A stretch of DNA of 64,000 nt from Bombus terrestris (lineage: Eukaryota > Arthropoda > Insecta > Hymenoptera > Apidae), in assembly GCF_910591885.1 (NCBI RefSeq), contig NC_063286.1, forward strand, positions 3,100,001 to 3,164,000. The letters run 5' to 3'. The position numbers were made by a program, and so were the translations under genes. The notes below the pieces were generated by a model. That model did not search any database, was not told where the DNA came from, and saw only the letters and a program-made list of their open reading frames with translations. Positions 1-11,128 of this stretch are shown in pieces (the stretch's first letter is position 1; every line of letters starts with the position of its first letter).

Positions 1-1680
1 GTTAGAGAAAGACGAAGCAGCCTGGTCCCGGCTCGCTCGCTCGCGTCCCAGCGCGCAACAAAAGCGTGATAAATCGAGTACATTAATTCGCATTTTACCT
101 TTGTTTGCGTTATGGAATACAATATTAAATGGAATGGGCGCACAATAGATAATGTTGGGCGCCATCATTTACGCGGCGCAGCGCCGCGTAGACGAGAGCG
201 AGACGTTGCTTAGGTTGCTCGGGGAGTTGGCTCGGCAATTGTTCCTGCCATCGTCCTTCGCCGTGGAATCCGCCCGCAGCCACCCCTCCCCCCCCCCCAT
301 GCCCCGCCAAATTGTTCCGATCGCCGTTTCACAACCAACCAGAGCCATTAATCCGAGACCTGCTGAGAACCTGCTCCTTTGCTTCCTTCATCCCCCGTTG
401 ATTTTGTCGTGAATTCGTCGTCGAGGTGGCCTTGACAGCCGATTTCCGCGACATCCGGTCGATCTTTATTTTCAATCTTCGTGTCTGTACTCAACAGGTA
501 TGGTACGGCAAGGGAAGTTAGCGTTGCCTCGGGCAAATTTATTCTTCGTTGCTGTGCGATCGAATTTGAAAAAGCTAGGAATCTGAGCGGAGAGGCCGAT
601 TAGAAATATAGCGTCTCATTAGCGTCGGCGTTACAAACAGCGGCTCTATCCGCGCGCCATTTGTCGCCGCCCAAACAACAGCCGTATCGTTGCTCTTAAT
701 GGATTTCAATTTGAAACGATCAGCGGCAGAATCGCCGGTCCATTGACTAAAATTCCAAACATAAAACGAGGCTCGTGTCACGGCCCGTCCGCCGTTTGCT
801 CGGTTAAATCATAAAATCAACAATCGGCGCACGCAGAAACGATTTCTCCGCGGTCTTTGAGAGGAAAGAGGAACAGTGAGCGGGACAGAGAGAAGTTAGC
901 GATCTTTAATCGAAAGCGGGCAACGTTTCCGCTCGATGTCTGCTGGCAGAACTTGAGGCCCGTGCAAGTTGCTAGCTGCAAATGGTGTTGGCAGGCCTGG
1001 GTGACGCATGGATTCGATTCCTGGGAGCTCGTGATTCCGCTCGGTTAGCCTCGCGTCACTCCCAGCAAACCCCATTACCCGCTTCAACCCCCGGCCGCGT
1101 CGTCGCTGCGCTTCTATTCCGCTCGCTGTCGTGGAATCTGGACGCCGGCGTCGCTTACCTACCATCTACACTTAACCAGCAGCACACGTATGAGCACGGT
1201 CGCCAACCGAAACGCTCGAAAGGACCAGGGGAACGTTGCCATTGACGTTGCGATGCGAAACCACCGCCGCTGATAGTACGGTTGAGCGGGAAGTTAATGC
1301 AATGTCCAGTGATCGGTGATTGATCGCGTTTTTCTTTTGCTTTGTTTTCGTTTCTCCGGCGGAGAATTGTCGATTCGATGCCGTACAACCAGATTTTGTC
1401 GTTTATTTTGTTTTGATAAAATTCCTGACATTCATAGCCTTCACTTTTGTACTGTAACTGTAATTGACATAAAATGCTGGCTTGATGAAGTTCTATGGGA
1501 AGTTGTGGTTCTTCTTTGAATTTTGTTCATTGTAATTGGGAAAAATATCACAACTTCGATGTTAGTTGATGGCTAGAAGCGAGCATTTTAATGTGCTGAC
1601 TTAAATCGAAAGATACGAGTGTTTTAGAAGTAGCTGATGAATCTTACGATTTATAACGATTTATAATGATTTTCGAAGTG
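1..1680. other. Unique CpG-rich non-coding DNA
   Basis: No gene, RNA or repeat was recognised. The stretch is moderately GC-rich with many CpG dinucleotides up to about 1250, then becomes AT-rich. The open frames (up to 89 codons) overlap one another on both strands and show no domain or conserved motif. There is a short C-rich run at about 282-298. It could be intronic or intergenic. Confidence 0.6.
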
Positions 1681-1684
1681 TTCA

Positions 1685-2590
1685 GGGAAAATATGAAGTA
1701 AAACATGTAGAGTGAAAGATGTTGTTAATATAAAATTAATTGAATTCTACAAGGACACGAACCTAACCTATCTGTTAATATTATTCAGCAAACAAGGATC
1801 TCTGAATTTTTCCTCAAAAGAAACCTATTATTATTAAGTTAAAGAATATGAAAAACAATATTTTAACGAGCTAATTATACACTGTGGATCTATAATTGAA
1901 ACGAAGCTTGAACATCTTACAAGGACATGAACCTAACCTATCTATGGATATTATTCAGCAAACAAGGATCTCTGAATTTTTCCTAAAAAGAAACCTATTA
2001 TTATTAAAGTAAAAAATGTGAAAAACAATATTCTAACGCGCTAATTATACACTGTGTATAATTGAAATGAAGCTTGAACATCTACAAGGACATGAACCTA
2101 ACCTATCTATTGATATTATTCAGCAAACAAGGATCTCTGAATTTTTCCTAAAAAGAAACCTATTATTATTAAAGTAAAAAATATGAAAAACAATATTCTA
2201 ACGAGCTAATTATACACTGTGTATAATTGAAACGAAGCTTGAACATCTACAAGGACATGAACCTAACCTATCTATTGATATTATTCAGCAAACAAGGATC
2301 TCTGAATTTTTCCTAAAAAGAAACCTATTATTATTAAAGTAAAAAATATGAAAAATAATATTCTAACGAGCTAATTATACACTGTGTATAATTGAAACGA
2401 AGCTTGAACATCTACAAGGCCACGAACCTAACCTATCTATTAATATTATTCAGCAAACAAAGATCTTTGAATTGTTCCTAAATTGAGTTTTACAATTGTT
2501 TCTCTATAAAATATGAGAATATCTAACTTGTTATGTTTCTGTCTTGAGATTTTCATAATTATAACTACAATATATGTAATACAAACTTAA
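1685..2590. repeat. Tandem array 1, ~165-bp unit, about 4.4 copies
   Basis: Direct repeats of an AT-rich unit. The anchor GAACATCTACAAGGACA recurs at about 1742 (variant), 1910, 2076, 2241 and 2406, giving spacings of 168, 166, 165 and 165 bp. Each unit holds ACCTAACCTATCTATT, CAGCAAACAAGGATCTCTG and CTAATTATACACTGTG. The last unit is cut and runs into a different block (about 2475-2590, with TTGTTATGTTTCTGTCTTGA). The left edge carries GTGAAAGATGTTGTTAATAT. Both edge blocks recur in array 2, so the two arrays share a common larger structure. No coding potential. It could be a satellite or the variable core of a non-autonomous element. Confidence 0.93.
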
Positions 2591-3435
2591 TAATAATTAA
2601 TTAAAAAATACATTCTTTAATTATAGATTCTTTTTAATTTGATATTGATGAGAAGAACATAGGCGTTAAGAATGGGACGAACTCAAGGAAATTCGATTAA
2701 TTTTTCGAATTAACTTTTTTTCGCCCCCCCCCCCCCCACCAATCGGTATCTGGAGCGTTGGTAAGAAGCAAAGGACAGAGGTTTCGCACGCGAGATCTCC
2801 ATTTCCATGGGGCAATTTAATCGCGGCGAGGATGTCTGCTAGAGAACCGAGTCGTACGAACGAATGAACTAAACTTTCGAGAGCTATCGATTATCAGCTG
2901 CGCTCCCTACTATTCTCTGTCGCTCAGAATTCTCCGCTCCTCTTCCGGTGCCACCCTAGCCCGACATTCATTAGCCTCAGCGATGGCGAAGTAATTTAAT
3001 TTGTTGCAGGATTTGTGGAATGTTAATGAAAACAGGACAGGCATCCCTGTGTCAATTTCTGATTAAACTTGGTACGACTGGCCTGTTGTATGCGCCATGT
3101 TAGTTCACTCGGTTCGATTCATCGCGCTGTCCCATCCCTATCACATAATTCGTCATGAATTCCCATAGCTTTTTGAGTAAACGTTAATTGGAAATTGTTT
3201 AAGAATATTTATAAAACGATAGAAAAATAACGAATGATTAGGAACGAATTGTTTTCTTGTATCGATCATTCCAGACGTTCCAATAAACAAGTTCATTCGC
3301 AGAAGAAATATTCAGAGCGTAAAGAAGATTAATTTGAAAACAAGGTCGTAGCCAGTGTATTTCACAGGTCATTATCTGCGAGTCTCAAATTCCCTGTGAC
3401 TCATTTCTCCTATTACCCTTCATAACCGTTTTACA
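2591..3435. other. Unique spacer between the two arrays, with a C14 run
   Basis: No gene was recognised. A run of 14 C lies at 2724-2737 directly after a T-rich tract. The rest (about 2745-3160) is CpG-containing unique sequence with stretches such as GCGATGGCGAAGTAATTTAA. It separates two arrays that are otherwise related. Confidence 0.6.
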
Positions 3436-4148
3436 ACTTGAACATCTACAAGGACACGAATCTATTTATTAATATTATTCAGCAAAGAAGGATCTCTGAA
3501 TTTTTCCTAAATTGACAGTATCGAGTTTTATAATTGTTTCTCTGTAAAACATGAGAATATCTAACTTGTTATGTTTCTGTCTTGTGATTTTCTTAATTAT
3601 AACTACAACATGTGTAATAAAAAGTGAAAGATATTGTTAATATAAAATGAATTGACCTAACCTATCTATTAATATTATTCAGCAAACAAAGATTTTCAAT
3701 TTTTTCCTAAAAAGAAAGCTACTATTATTAAGTTAAAAAATATGAAAAACAATATTTTAACGCGCTAATTATACGCTGTGGGTCGATAATTGGAACGAAG
3801 CTTGAACATCTACAAGGACACGAGCCTGTCCTATCCATTAATATTATTCAGCAAACAAGGATTTTGAAATTTGTCCTAAAAGGAAACCTATTATTATTAA
3901 AGTAAAAAATGTGAAAAACAATATTCTAACGCGCTAATTATACGCTGTGGGTCGATAATTGGAACGAAGCTTGAACATCTACAAGGACACGAACCTGTCC
4001 TATCTATTATTATTATCCAGCAAACAAGGACCTTGAATTTTCCCTAAAAAAAGAAACCTATTAATATTCGCATAAAATATGAAAATAGATAATATCAAAA
4101 ACAATATTCCAACGCGCTAATTATACTCTGTGGATCGATAATTGAAAC
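3436..4148. repeat. Tandem array 2, ~169-bp unit with rearranged edge blocks
   Basis: Same family as the array at 1.7-2.6 kb. It opens with a partial unit (GAACATCTACAAGGACACG at 3436), passes straight into the right-edge block (about 3493-3620), then the left-edge block (GTGAAAGATATTGTTAATAT, about 3626-3645), and then three units anchored near 3649, 3804 and 3973 (169 bp between the last two). The order tail-block, head-block, units suggests a higher-order repeat consisting of head, several units and tail. Units here read CGCTAATTATACGCTGTGGG, slightly different from array 1, so the arrays have diverged. Confidence 0.9.
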
Positions 4149-4858
4149 GAAATCCTCGCGTCGAATTTACGGGCACCCTGCAGCGCAAGTTCATCAACTG
4201 CTGTAGGCGCATTTGCAACGATGTCCGGACGATCTATCGGCGATATCGGTTTGCACGTCGATGCACGATACTGGCGAGCGTGCACCAGAGTAACGGGGAT
4301 AGCGAGGCACGACAACCAACGTTTCCAGGGGGTGGAACTGGAATGAGGGTACCCGCTCGCCCTGGTAATGGAATACCTCCACTGGAGAAACGCAATCACG
4401 CTGATGTTTCGGAACCCCAAGGCTGCCACGAGGGATTTCCACGCTCATGAGCAGATCAGACTTGCGTGCTGCTGCTGCTGGCTCCTCTGTCTCTCTTATC
4501 CCACTCCCCTCTCGTTTCTCCAATTTCCCCTTCCCTTGCTCCGCCATCCCCCCTCCTGTCAATCAAATATATCTACAGGATGAAATTCTTTTTCCGGATT
4601 CGTCGCTCGTATCGATTAGAAACTTAACCGATCGTTTCTTCGGTGGAATACGAAGTTACAGCGTTCCTTGGTTTCTTAACCTCTGGTCCCAAGAAATCCA
4701 ATCTGGTGAAATAATTTTGCAATTAATATTACGCATACAGGTTTGTACGATTTTGTCGAACGAACAGTTTTTGCAATTTTGCGATCACTCGGTCCGTAGT
4801 ACGAGAAATTAACTTGTGTTACTTATGAAACTGACGAATTAATTCACTAATTAGCTAA
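4149..4858. other. Unique sequence, no gene recognised
   Basis: CpG-rich up to about 4450, then a pyrimidine-rich tract (about 4470-4560). Overlapping open frames on both strands (102-122 codons) give low-complexity, arginine-rich or serine-rich translations without domain signatures. I treat them as chance frames. Confidence 0.55.
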
Positions 4859-5606
4859 TTAACACGTTGACTGCCACGCGTGTTTTCAAAGAAATCTGCG
4901 TCAGGCCACGCGTGCGGCAGTAGCAAGCATCCTCTGCTAGGTGCCCCGTCGATATTTTAGTAACACGAGTCGCTCGAGCGCTGGTCTCAAGAATCATCTC
5001 TCGTTTCGTTTGTTCGCAACGTTAAAAGCACTAGCTGTTGTCGAGTATAGATTGTTCCGACCAAATGGTTTCTTATGCCACCGCAATTGGAACAGGAATC
5101 AAATGAAAACTTGGCATTCGACTCTTCTGAGAATTTCTGTTATAAACGCTTTGACAGTTTACAAAATTGCGACAAGCAAGAATATAAATATTAGAATATT
5201 TAGACGATTATTAGGGTTTTCTGAAAGTACCCTGTTAAACAATCTGAATTTTGCACTGTATTTTATCAACACTGGAATATCAGAAAACATACTGTATGCA
5301 GATTGCTTGCATTTTAACTAGAAAATAAGACAATTTAAATACATAAAGAAAGAAAGAAATTCACTGGAAGTAAATTTCAAATAAAACACTTAAAAGTGTT
5401 GGGAATTCTAAATAATTTTTTAATAAACCATCTTCGTATTACTTTTATAACAATTCAACAGTTTTATTATTATGGAATATCTTTTCAAATATCTACGACG
5501 ATCCTTCGCAAGTAATCAGATAAGCGACACCCGAGTATAGGTTACGCGGCCCGACCAGAAACTTTGTTGACACCCGATACGGTTGTCGTGGCAGTCAACG
5601 TGTTAA
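4859..5606 (+). mobile_element. piggyBac-like element with degraded transposase
   Basis: A 748-bp unit bounded by TTAA at 4859-4862 and 5603-5606. Its ends are inverted: CACGTTGACTGCCACG on the left, and the complement of CGTGGCAGTCAACGTG on the right. TTAA target sites and short inverted ends are the hallmark of piggyBac-superfamily elements. The interior encodes a piece that resembles the end of the piggyBac transposase (separate entry). At 748 bp it cannot encode a full transposase, which is typically around 500-600 residues, so it is a deletion derivative. A second copy of its right end lies at 33402-33620. Confidence 0.88.
4941..5321 (+). pseudogene. piggyBac transposase remnant (C-terminal region)
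   Basis: A 126-codon frame inside the TTAA-flanked element. Residues about 35-91 read VEYRLFRPNG, then KTWHSTLLRISVINALTVY, then a K-rich segment and FRRLL. This matches the usual order near the end of the piggyBac-family DDE domain: Lys/Arg-Trp, a hydrophobic helix with Asn-Ala and Tyr, then a Phe-Arg-x-x-Leu helix. The upstream catalytic aspartates are missing, and no cysteine-rich zinc-binding tail is seen after it. The start codon is arbitrary, since this is the inside of an old gene. It is a relic and not expected to be active. The family call comes from pattern recognition, not a database search. Confidence 0.72.
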
Positions 5607-5694
5607 TATGAAATTAACTAGAATTTTTATATTTGGTTTATTATGGAGAGCATTTTTCAGCCGAGGTATCTCGTACATCATACAGTTTCAATAA

Positions 5695-6095
5695 TGTTGA
5701 GGTTATTAGATGTACACCCCAAAGCCATCGTCGCCTGATTAATGTCTATGGTGTGCCTGTTATTAAATATAGGTTTAGGGTTGATATTTAATAAATTCAC
5801 ACAGATTTAATTTTGCTTTCTATATTTCACCACCTCGTACAAAACGTCTGAACACACCGGATACACTGAGATAATTAACACGTGGTCGACTCCTAAGACA
5901 AAAGAGCGTCGTTAACAGAGTCGTACCAACTTAACTTGTAAGAACTAGCTGTCATACCAACTTAACGTTTCTCGACGCTGCCTTCGTCCCAGTTTATTGT
6001 TTATATGCTGTCGATGGCTTCAGTGCTTGAGAAAACTAAAATGAGAGTTTTCTTAGAAGCGGTGATCACTTCAATAAATAATATTAGTTTAGTTA
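5695..6095 (-). repeat. F1 repeat fragment (reverse)
   Basis: Reverse-oriented, 5'-side part of the F1 family (full copies at 10350-11046 and 31301-31998). Shared blocks, read on the + strand, are TTATTAAATATAGGTTTAGG, CACCTCGTACAAAACGTC, ACACCGGATACACTGAG, AAAAGAGCGTCGTTAAC and, at the outer end, TTCTTAGAAGCGGTGATCAC. The far 3' portion of F1 is missing. This copy has diverged more than the two full copies. Confidence 0.88.
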
Positions 6096-6159
6096 TGCAA
6101 AAGTTATCAAGATCTAAGATTATGTTCTTTCGATTGAACGGTTCATCTTTTATTGTTTA

Positions 6160-6215
6160 TATTGGCTTGGCAACTAAGTGATTGCGGATTTTACCATTAG
6201 CTGGTAATGACAAAT
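6160..6215. mobile_element. mariner-type terminal repeat, solo end
   Basis: TTGGCTTGGCAACTAAGTGA followed by TTGCGGATTTTACCATTAG. It is the same terminal sequence as at 15706 (next to a mariner transposase tail) and in the palindrome at 42865-42951. Only one end is recognisable here. The sequence following it (6221-6403, minus strand) holds a 60-codon frame with no transposase motif I can identify. Confidence 0.75.
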
Positions 6216-8337
6216 ACTAACTAACCAGATAGTATTAGTCTCTGCCCTTTCAATTCCAACAAATTCACAATTTCTGCTACTGAGAATGATGTTGAGAATT
6301 CAAGAAGGATTTTTATAAATTTGTTTGATTCGAATGAGCATAGAATGATATTACTAAGAGAAATGGAGTATTTCAGAGGATAAAGCGTATATAAAAATTC
6401 CAATTAATTCCACTGTCTTGAAAGCAGGATCTCGGTGTAAGTCTCGAACAGGAAATGGCAATTTCTGCCGGGCTACTATCGCGAGGCATCGCCCTAACTT
6501 TTGCTCCTTCGTACATTGCCGGTTTCAGCGGACGAATTCCGCATTCCGGAAATCGCGGAACGTTATTCCAGGTCCCACGCGGGTCGTGCAAGCCCCCCGG
6601 AGCGACATAACCCGGTGGACGTCCCCGGAGCCAGCGAATCTCTTCTCGGCTAAGTCGCCGGGCAAAGTTATGAATTCTTTCGAAAATCTTGCCGGTGATC
6701 CTTCGAAGTTGAGCGGTCGGCGGGGATCAAAGAAGTTGGTATGGCTCGGCCGGGGGGTGGAAAGGGGTGGATCAAGTTGCCTTAGAATGAAGCCTCGGGA
6801 AGAAGTCGAGGACGACGACGACAACGACGAGAAAGGCGAAGAAGAAGAAGAAGAAAGTGGAGGAGGATAAGAGAAGAGGGTTTTCGGTGAGAAGAATCCA
6901 CCAGAGGGTAAAGGGGGTCGCAAAGGGGGGAAGGTAGTAGGAGTATAAGATCGACAGAAGGGGCTGAGAGAATCGTGAAGCTTGAGACGACTAGGAGGGT
7001 GGTGGAAAGGGGAGCAGCGAGCAAGCAACGTGGAATACAAAGCAGCGACCGAATGATAGGAAGAGGAGGCTGAAGGAGTTTCGAAGGCTAAGCGGCCGGA
7101 GGGGTGAGACGTTGGGAGAAGACGGGTTCGAGAAAGAAGAGACCCCCTGCCGTCTATTCAAACCGCGCGTGAGTTATTGCCATGGATAATTCGTAAATAT
7201 GTTTATTTTGATTTTGTACACAACGCGGTTTTATTTCGTAGCCGGTTGAACGCTCGTTCACGCTCCGCTCTTTCCCCCTGTTCTTCCAGCCACTTTTTGG
7301 AATCGGCTTTGATCGCCACTCTAGTTTCGGATTATAAACGAGCACGGCACATGTTTCCAGAGGTAAACCAGAAAAATGACTGTCCACCACGCGCCTCTGT
7401 CGGTTTATCGCAGCACCAGCATTCCACTTGGCGTCGCGTACGCGGCTACGTACGTGAAAGAATGTCATGGCATTTTTAACGGGCCAGTGGCGGAGCACGA
7501 AACACGCACGAAGACGTACGTAATTTTCGTATCCAAACGCGTTAACGATCCAATAGACCAATAGAACGAATCGGTAGGGTGGAACGTCCCTCGAACGTCG
7601 TTTGAATCAGAAGAAATTCCTCGTTGATGGAACAAACGACAGAGGGAACCTTCCAGACATCAGCAAACGGTTCCTCGAATTCCTATAATCCCGCGCAAGC
7701 CCTACGCTTCACTAACTCCTAATATCAATGATCGCGAGGGGAGAGTCCCCGTGGAAGATTCCTCGATCATTGATATCACTCGAAGAAACGGCTTGGGTGT
7801 ATCGTGTTTGTCCCATGTTTGGACACGAAGCTTGGACGAGAGAGGCTTGGTCAGGGTGGTAGAGAAACACGGGAGAGAAGGTCGAGTCGAGGACGAGGGG
7901 ATGAACGGAGACGGGAACCACGAGGGAATATAACGGAGAGGCTGTTGGGGAGAGAGAGAAAGGAGACAGGCCGAAGGAGAGAAGAGAGGAATGAAGCCCG
8001 CCATATCAGTCTTGCTTGCGCCGACAGTTCGTCATTTGTCACTGTCGCGGCCATTAATAACTCCGCCATCCTGTCACTGTGGATAATACGAGTAGGTCTC
8101 TGCGCTCGGGCTGTTGTAGCTCCGGTAGGGGTGGTGTTCCGTTCAATTCAGTTCGGTTTAAGGGGTCGCTACAACGGATTGGAAGAGCATGCCTTTCAGG
8201 GGATGTGTCATTCGTCGCTCGGGGATATGGCGTGCGATCTTGTCGTCCATCTTGGGATATGTTCGCTTTTTTCACCAGTTTCTAACGTATTTTTTATGTA
8301 TCTGTGGGATTGAGAATAGGTTAAAATATGTACAGGT
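6216..8337. other. Unique DNA with a purine-rich tract
   Basis: No gene recognised. About 6780-7150 is strongly purine-rich on the + strand (GAC and GAA runs near 6815-6860), and this alone creates a 171-codon serine/proline-rich frame on the minus strand. 7860-8000 is again purine-rich. Flanks are CpG-rich single-copy sequence. Frames of 150 and 169 codons (6418-6870, 7804-8313) end within this tract or in unrelated sequence and carry no domain. Confidence 0.55.
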
Positions 8338-8806
8338 TTTAGGTTTTACATGGATTTTGCAACAGTGCACCTTCGTACAGACGTGTTTGTCCCAACAGAA
8401 CAAAATCGATCGTACGTAATTCGACAAAGTAAACTTGTTGAGAATTTTGGATCTTAATAGCTGAAATAATGGTATAGCGATACTAAATTTACATTTAGAA
8501 TTCATATTAGAATAGTTATATACTTATTTGATAAGCGATTCCAAAGATATTTATCGATACACACTTGCACGCGTCTCAGCAATTTCTTTCATAGCCGACT
8601 GTTAACCGACTGTACAGTTTACATTCCTTTGTTTTTGAGACGCCGCGCACGCATATACTTCCACACACTGATATTCACATACAAGTAACACTACTACGCA
8701 GCTAACCTAGTCTAGCACATAAAATTATACATATCTCAATAAAACCAAAAAACGTGCGTCTATTGTTTCCTCATAAAACTAAAGAAACTTTCCGGACAAC
8801 CTAATA
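8338..8806. mobile_element. mariner miniature element interrupted by an L2 solo LTR
   Basis: Left part 8338-8435 matches the miniature element at 58852-59055 in reverse (shared blocks CAACAGTGCACCTTCGTACA and CGTACGTAATTCGACA). Right part 8742-8806 matches its other end (CGTCTATTGTTTCCTCATAA, then CTTTCCGGACAACCTAA). The two halves are separated by a ~306-bp L2 element. The junction lies at the AAAAC of the ancestral sequence, the same site used at 40.1 kb. Confidence 0.85.
8436..8741 (+). mobile_element. L2 solo-LTR-like element, copy A
   Basis: 306 bp starting TGTTGAGAATTTTGGATCTT and ending ATACATATCTCAATA. The ends are short inverted repeats (TGTTGAGA and TCTCAATA), as in long terminal repeats, and there is no coding. 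Flanks are AAACT and AAACC, a likely imperfect 5-bp target duplication. Complete copies at 40134 and 49678 have perfect 5-bp duplications, which supports the LTR reading. The internal part includes CACGCGTCTCAGC and GACGCCGCGCACGCATA. Confidence 0.82.
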
Positions 8807-10349
8807 GTATGTTATACGTGTAATTGTAAAATAATGCTTGTTAATGATATAATAAATCACGTAATATCGGAATAAGAAACGTAATGTAATTTTTTGAATA
8901 AAGAATATTTCAAAATAGTAATTTCATTGCTGCCATATTTTACCAATCCATATCTATCAAATCTGCAGAAGACGATTAGAAAAATGGCGATTTTAACCAG
9001 CAGCAGCCAGGACAGCTGAGAAACGTCCGTCAGCTCGTCATCGACACGGTTCCAGCGTCGTCCATCATCCGGGCCGCGTATCTGCGCGTGTCAAGCACGT
9101 CTGCTTTCAAGTACTTCGAAGCGATTAAAACAAAAAACGAAAAGCCACAGGGGAAAAAAAACAAAGTACATATCGAGAAAAACAGTCACTAAAAAAGGCA
9201 GGCAAAAAGAAGAAAAATAGGCAGAGTGGCCGTAGTGCGTTGGGGAAAAAAATTTTCGCGAAAGCCCTTTCATCACACTTGCCCGCCAAACTGTCTCGCT
9301 GCAGTTTTTATTGTGTCCGAATTGCGAGAGCTACGGGGGTAGAGAATTATTGTGAAAGCACCGAACATGTGCACGTTAACACCGCGAGAGCTCGTTTGCC
9401 CGCGGACCAAGGGCGAAGGGTCAGCGCGGGGGACGGGGGCGGTGGGAGATGCGGCCAGCTTGTTGGTATTACGTAAGCGTGGCGCGGCCATTTCAAAAAT
9501 GGGGGAAAAAAATATACGCGGGGAAAAAGAGGTTATGTCCCGGCCGCTGGCTGATGCCAACACGGCTTTTTAATTAGAACCGGCAACGCGCCGCCACCTG
9601 ACATCCTGCACCGCCGCCACCCCTTCATCAAAGTATCATTCTCATTTCGTCGAATTTCACCGGCAGAATTGCGATGCATCGAGAGCCATGTTGCGAGAAC
9701 TGCGAAACAAGATGGCGGGAAAAAAAGTTAAAAAAAAAAAGAGGATAAAGGTAAAGAAAAAGAGTAAGAAAAAGATGTTACACGGTTTGTACGTAGGTAA
9801 ATGCATATGGTATACCGTTAACAGCCTGCAGGCCAACATTAATTGCGCTGCTTTTTAAATGCATCAAACGGCCGCGTTTAATCGGTCAGCTCGATCGCTC
9901 CACTTGCCCGGTGAAAGGTTCGATATATGTATTATTATTTCAACGCTGGAGAACGTAATATTGCATGATGAGAGCCGCTTCCTCGCTTTCCAGAGACGCA
10001 ATGCACCGCGCTTTGATCTGCCGGCTATGTACGCGGGAGGGCCGTGCCACCGAGTATCTCCATTGGTCTCGTTGAACGGTGAAAGGTTGTTCCGTAAGGA
10101 CGTCGTTTGTTACGCCTATCGTTTGTGTATCCACGCGGAATGCGCTCCGTGTTCTGGAATGAGCGATCGGGGCTGAGTAATCGGTGATATCCTGGCAACC
10201 TTTGCCTCGATTTGCATCGGCCATTTATGTAGTCGATATTCTGGTATGCGTTGCTCGCCACGATGTATCCATTGTATTGTGGTGGACGGTGTGACGTGTT
10301 GTTGGTTAAAGTAATAAGGAGACGAATTGATTTAATTAACTATATTTAC
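8807..10349. other. Unique sequence, no gene recognised
   Basis: AT-rich to about 8990, then CpG-rich. Purine-rich and A-rich runs occur at 9130-9250 and 9717-9775. Overlapping open frames on both strands (9859-10224 and others) have no domain. Nothing else could be supported. Confidence 0.55.
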
Positions 10350-11046
10350 TGTTCAAGTGGTCACCGCTTCTAAGAAAACTCTACGTCTGGTGTTTTTAGT
10401 TTTCTCGAGCACTGAAGCCATTGACAGCGTATAAACAATAGACTCGGACGAAGACAGCGTTGAGAAACGTTAAGTTGGTATGATCGCTAGTTCTTACAAG
10501 TTAAGTTGGTACGAATTCGAACGACGCTCTTTTGTCTTACCACGTGTTAATTATCTAAGTGTATCCGGCGTGTTCAGACGTTTTGTACGAGGCGGTGAAA
10601 TACAGAAAGTAAAATTCAATGTGTGTGAATCTATTAAATATCAACCCCAAACCTATATTTAATAACAGGCAGACCATAGACAGTAGACAGGCGACAATAG
10701 CTTCGAGGTTTTCAGTTATAGGGTGACACTGCTAATGTCACGTCGGAGACACAAGAAATCACGAAACCGATAGATCGCCGGTGATTTCCTCGCGTCGCAG
10801 TTCGAACGTTTCACGAATAAGGTTAAGAAATTGAAGTTCGTTTAAAATGATGGAATTTTTATTATATAAATCCAACAGAGTGACGGTTCAAAGTGCTACA
10901 ACAAAATAAGGTCTTTTAAGGTAATTTAGGATGGTTTTTATATCGAGGTTTTAGTCCCTTTGGAGGGGTTATCGTCGGATCTATATCAGAGGGGGCTATT
11001 CCGTTACTGCTTGGTTATTGCTTCGATAGCTATGACACGCAGCATA
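10350..11046 (+). repeat. F1 repeat, full copy 1 (697 bp)
   Basis: Begins TGTTCAAGTGGTCACCGCTT and ends near CTATGACACGCAGCAT. Nearly identical along its whole length to 31301-31998 (698 bp, same orientation), with reversed fragments at 5695-6095 and 28668-28890. TG at the start and ...GACA near the end would suit an LTR, but I see no target duplication and the exact 3' end is uncertain. A 60-65 codon frame (10480-10662) is shared between the two full copies. It is a by-product of copying rather than evidence of a gene. Confidence 0.9.
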
Positions 11047-11128
11047 CTTCCACACACTGATACTCACACACAAGTATCTCTACTACGCACCTAACCTAGT
11101 CCAGCACATAAAATTATACATATCCCAG
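11041..11128 (+). mobile_element. L2 LTR 3' fragment, copy B
   Basis: Only the last ~88 bp of L2 remains: ATACTTCCACACACTGATAC, CTAACCTAGTCCAGCACATA and ATTATACATATCCCAGTA. It abuts the end of F1 copy 1. F1 may have landed in, or recombined with, an older L2. Confidence 0.8.

Noticed and set aside
1742..2470. Telomere-type repeat (CCTAACCTA) in tandem array 1
   Set aside because: Only two CCTAA units occur per 165-bp unit, so this is not a telomeric (TTAGG)n array.
4941..5321. Intact gene of 126 residues
   Set aside because: It lacks the catalytic part of piggyBac transposases and sits in a 748-bp deleted element, so it is a relic.
6525..7040. 171-codon minus-strand frame
   Set aside because: It lies on the complement of a G/A-rich tract and is mostly Ser, Pro and Leu runs. 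A + strand frame covers part of the same DNA.
7804..8313. 169-codon frame
   Set aside because: Arg/Glu-rich start from a purine tract and no domain. Overlapping frames exist on the other strand.
10480..10662. 60-codon frame repeated at 31431-31628
   Set aside because: Both copies are inside the F1 repeat, so sharing reflects copying of the DNA. No stop-free extension or domain suggests a protein.
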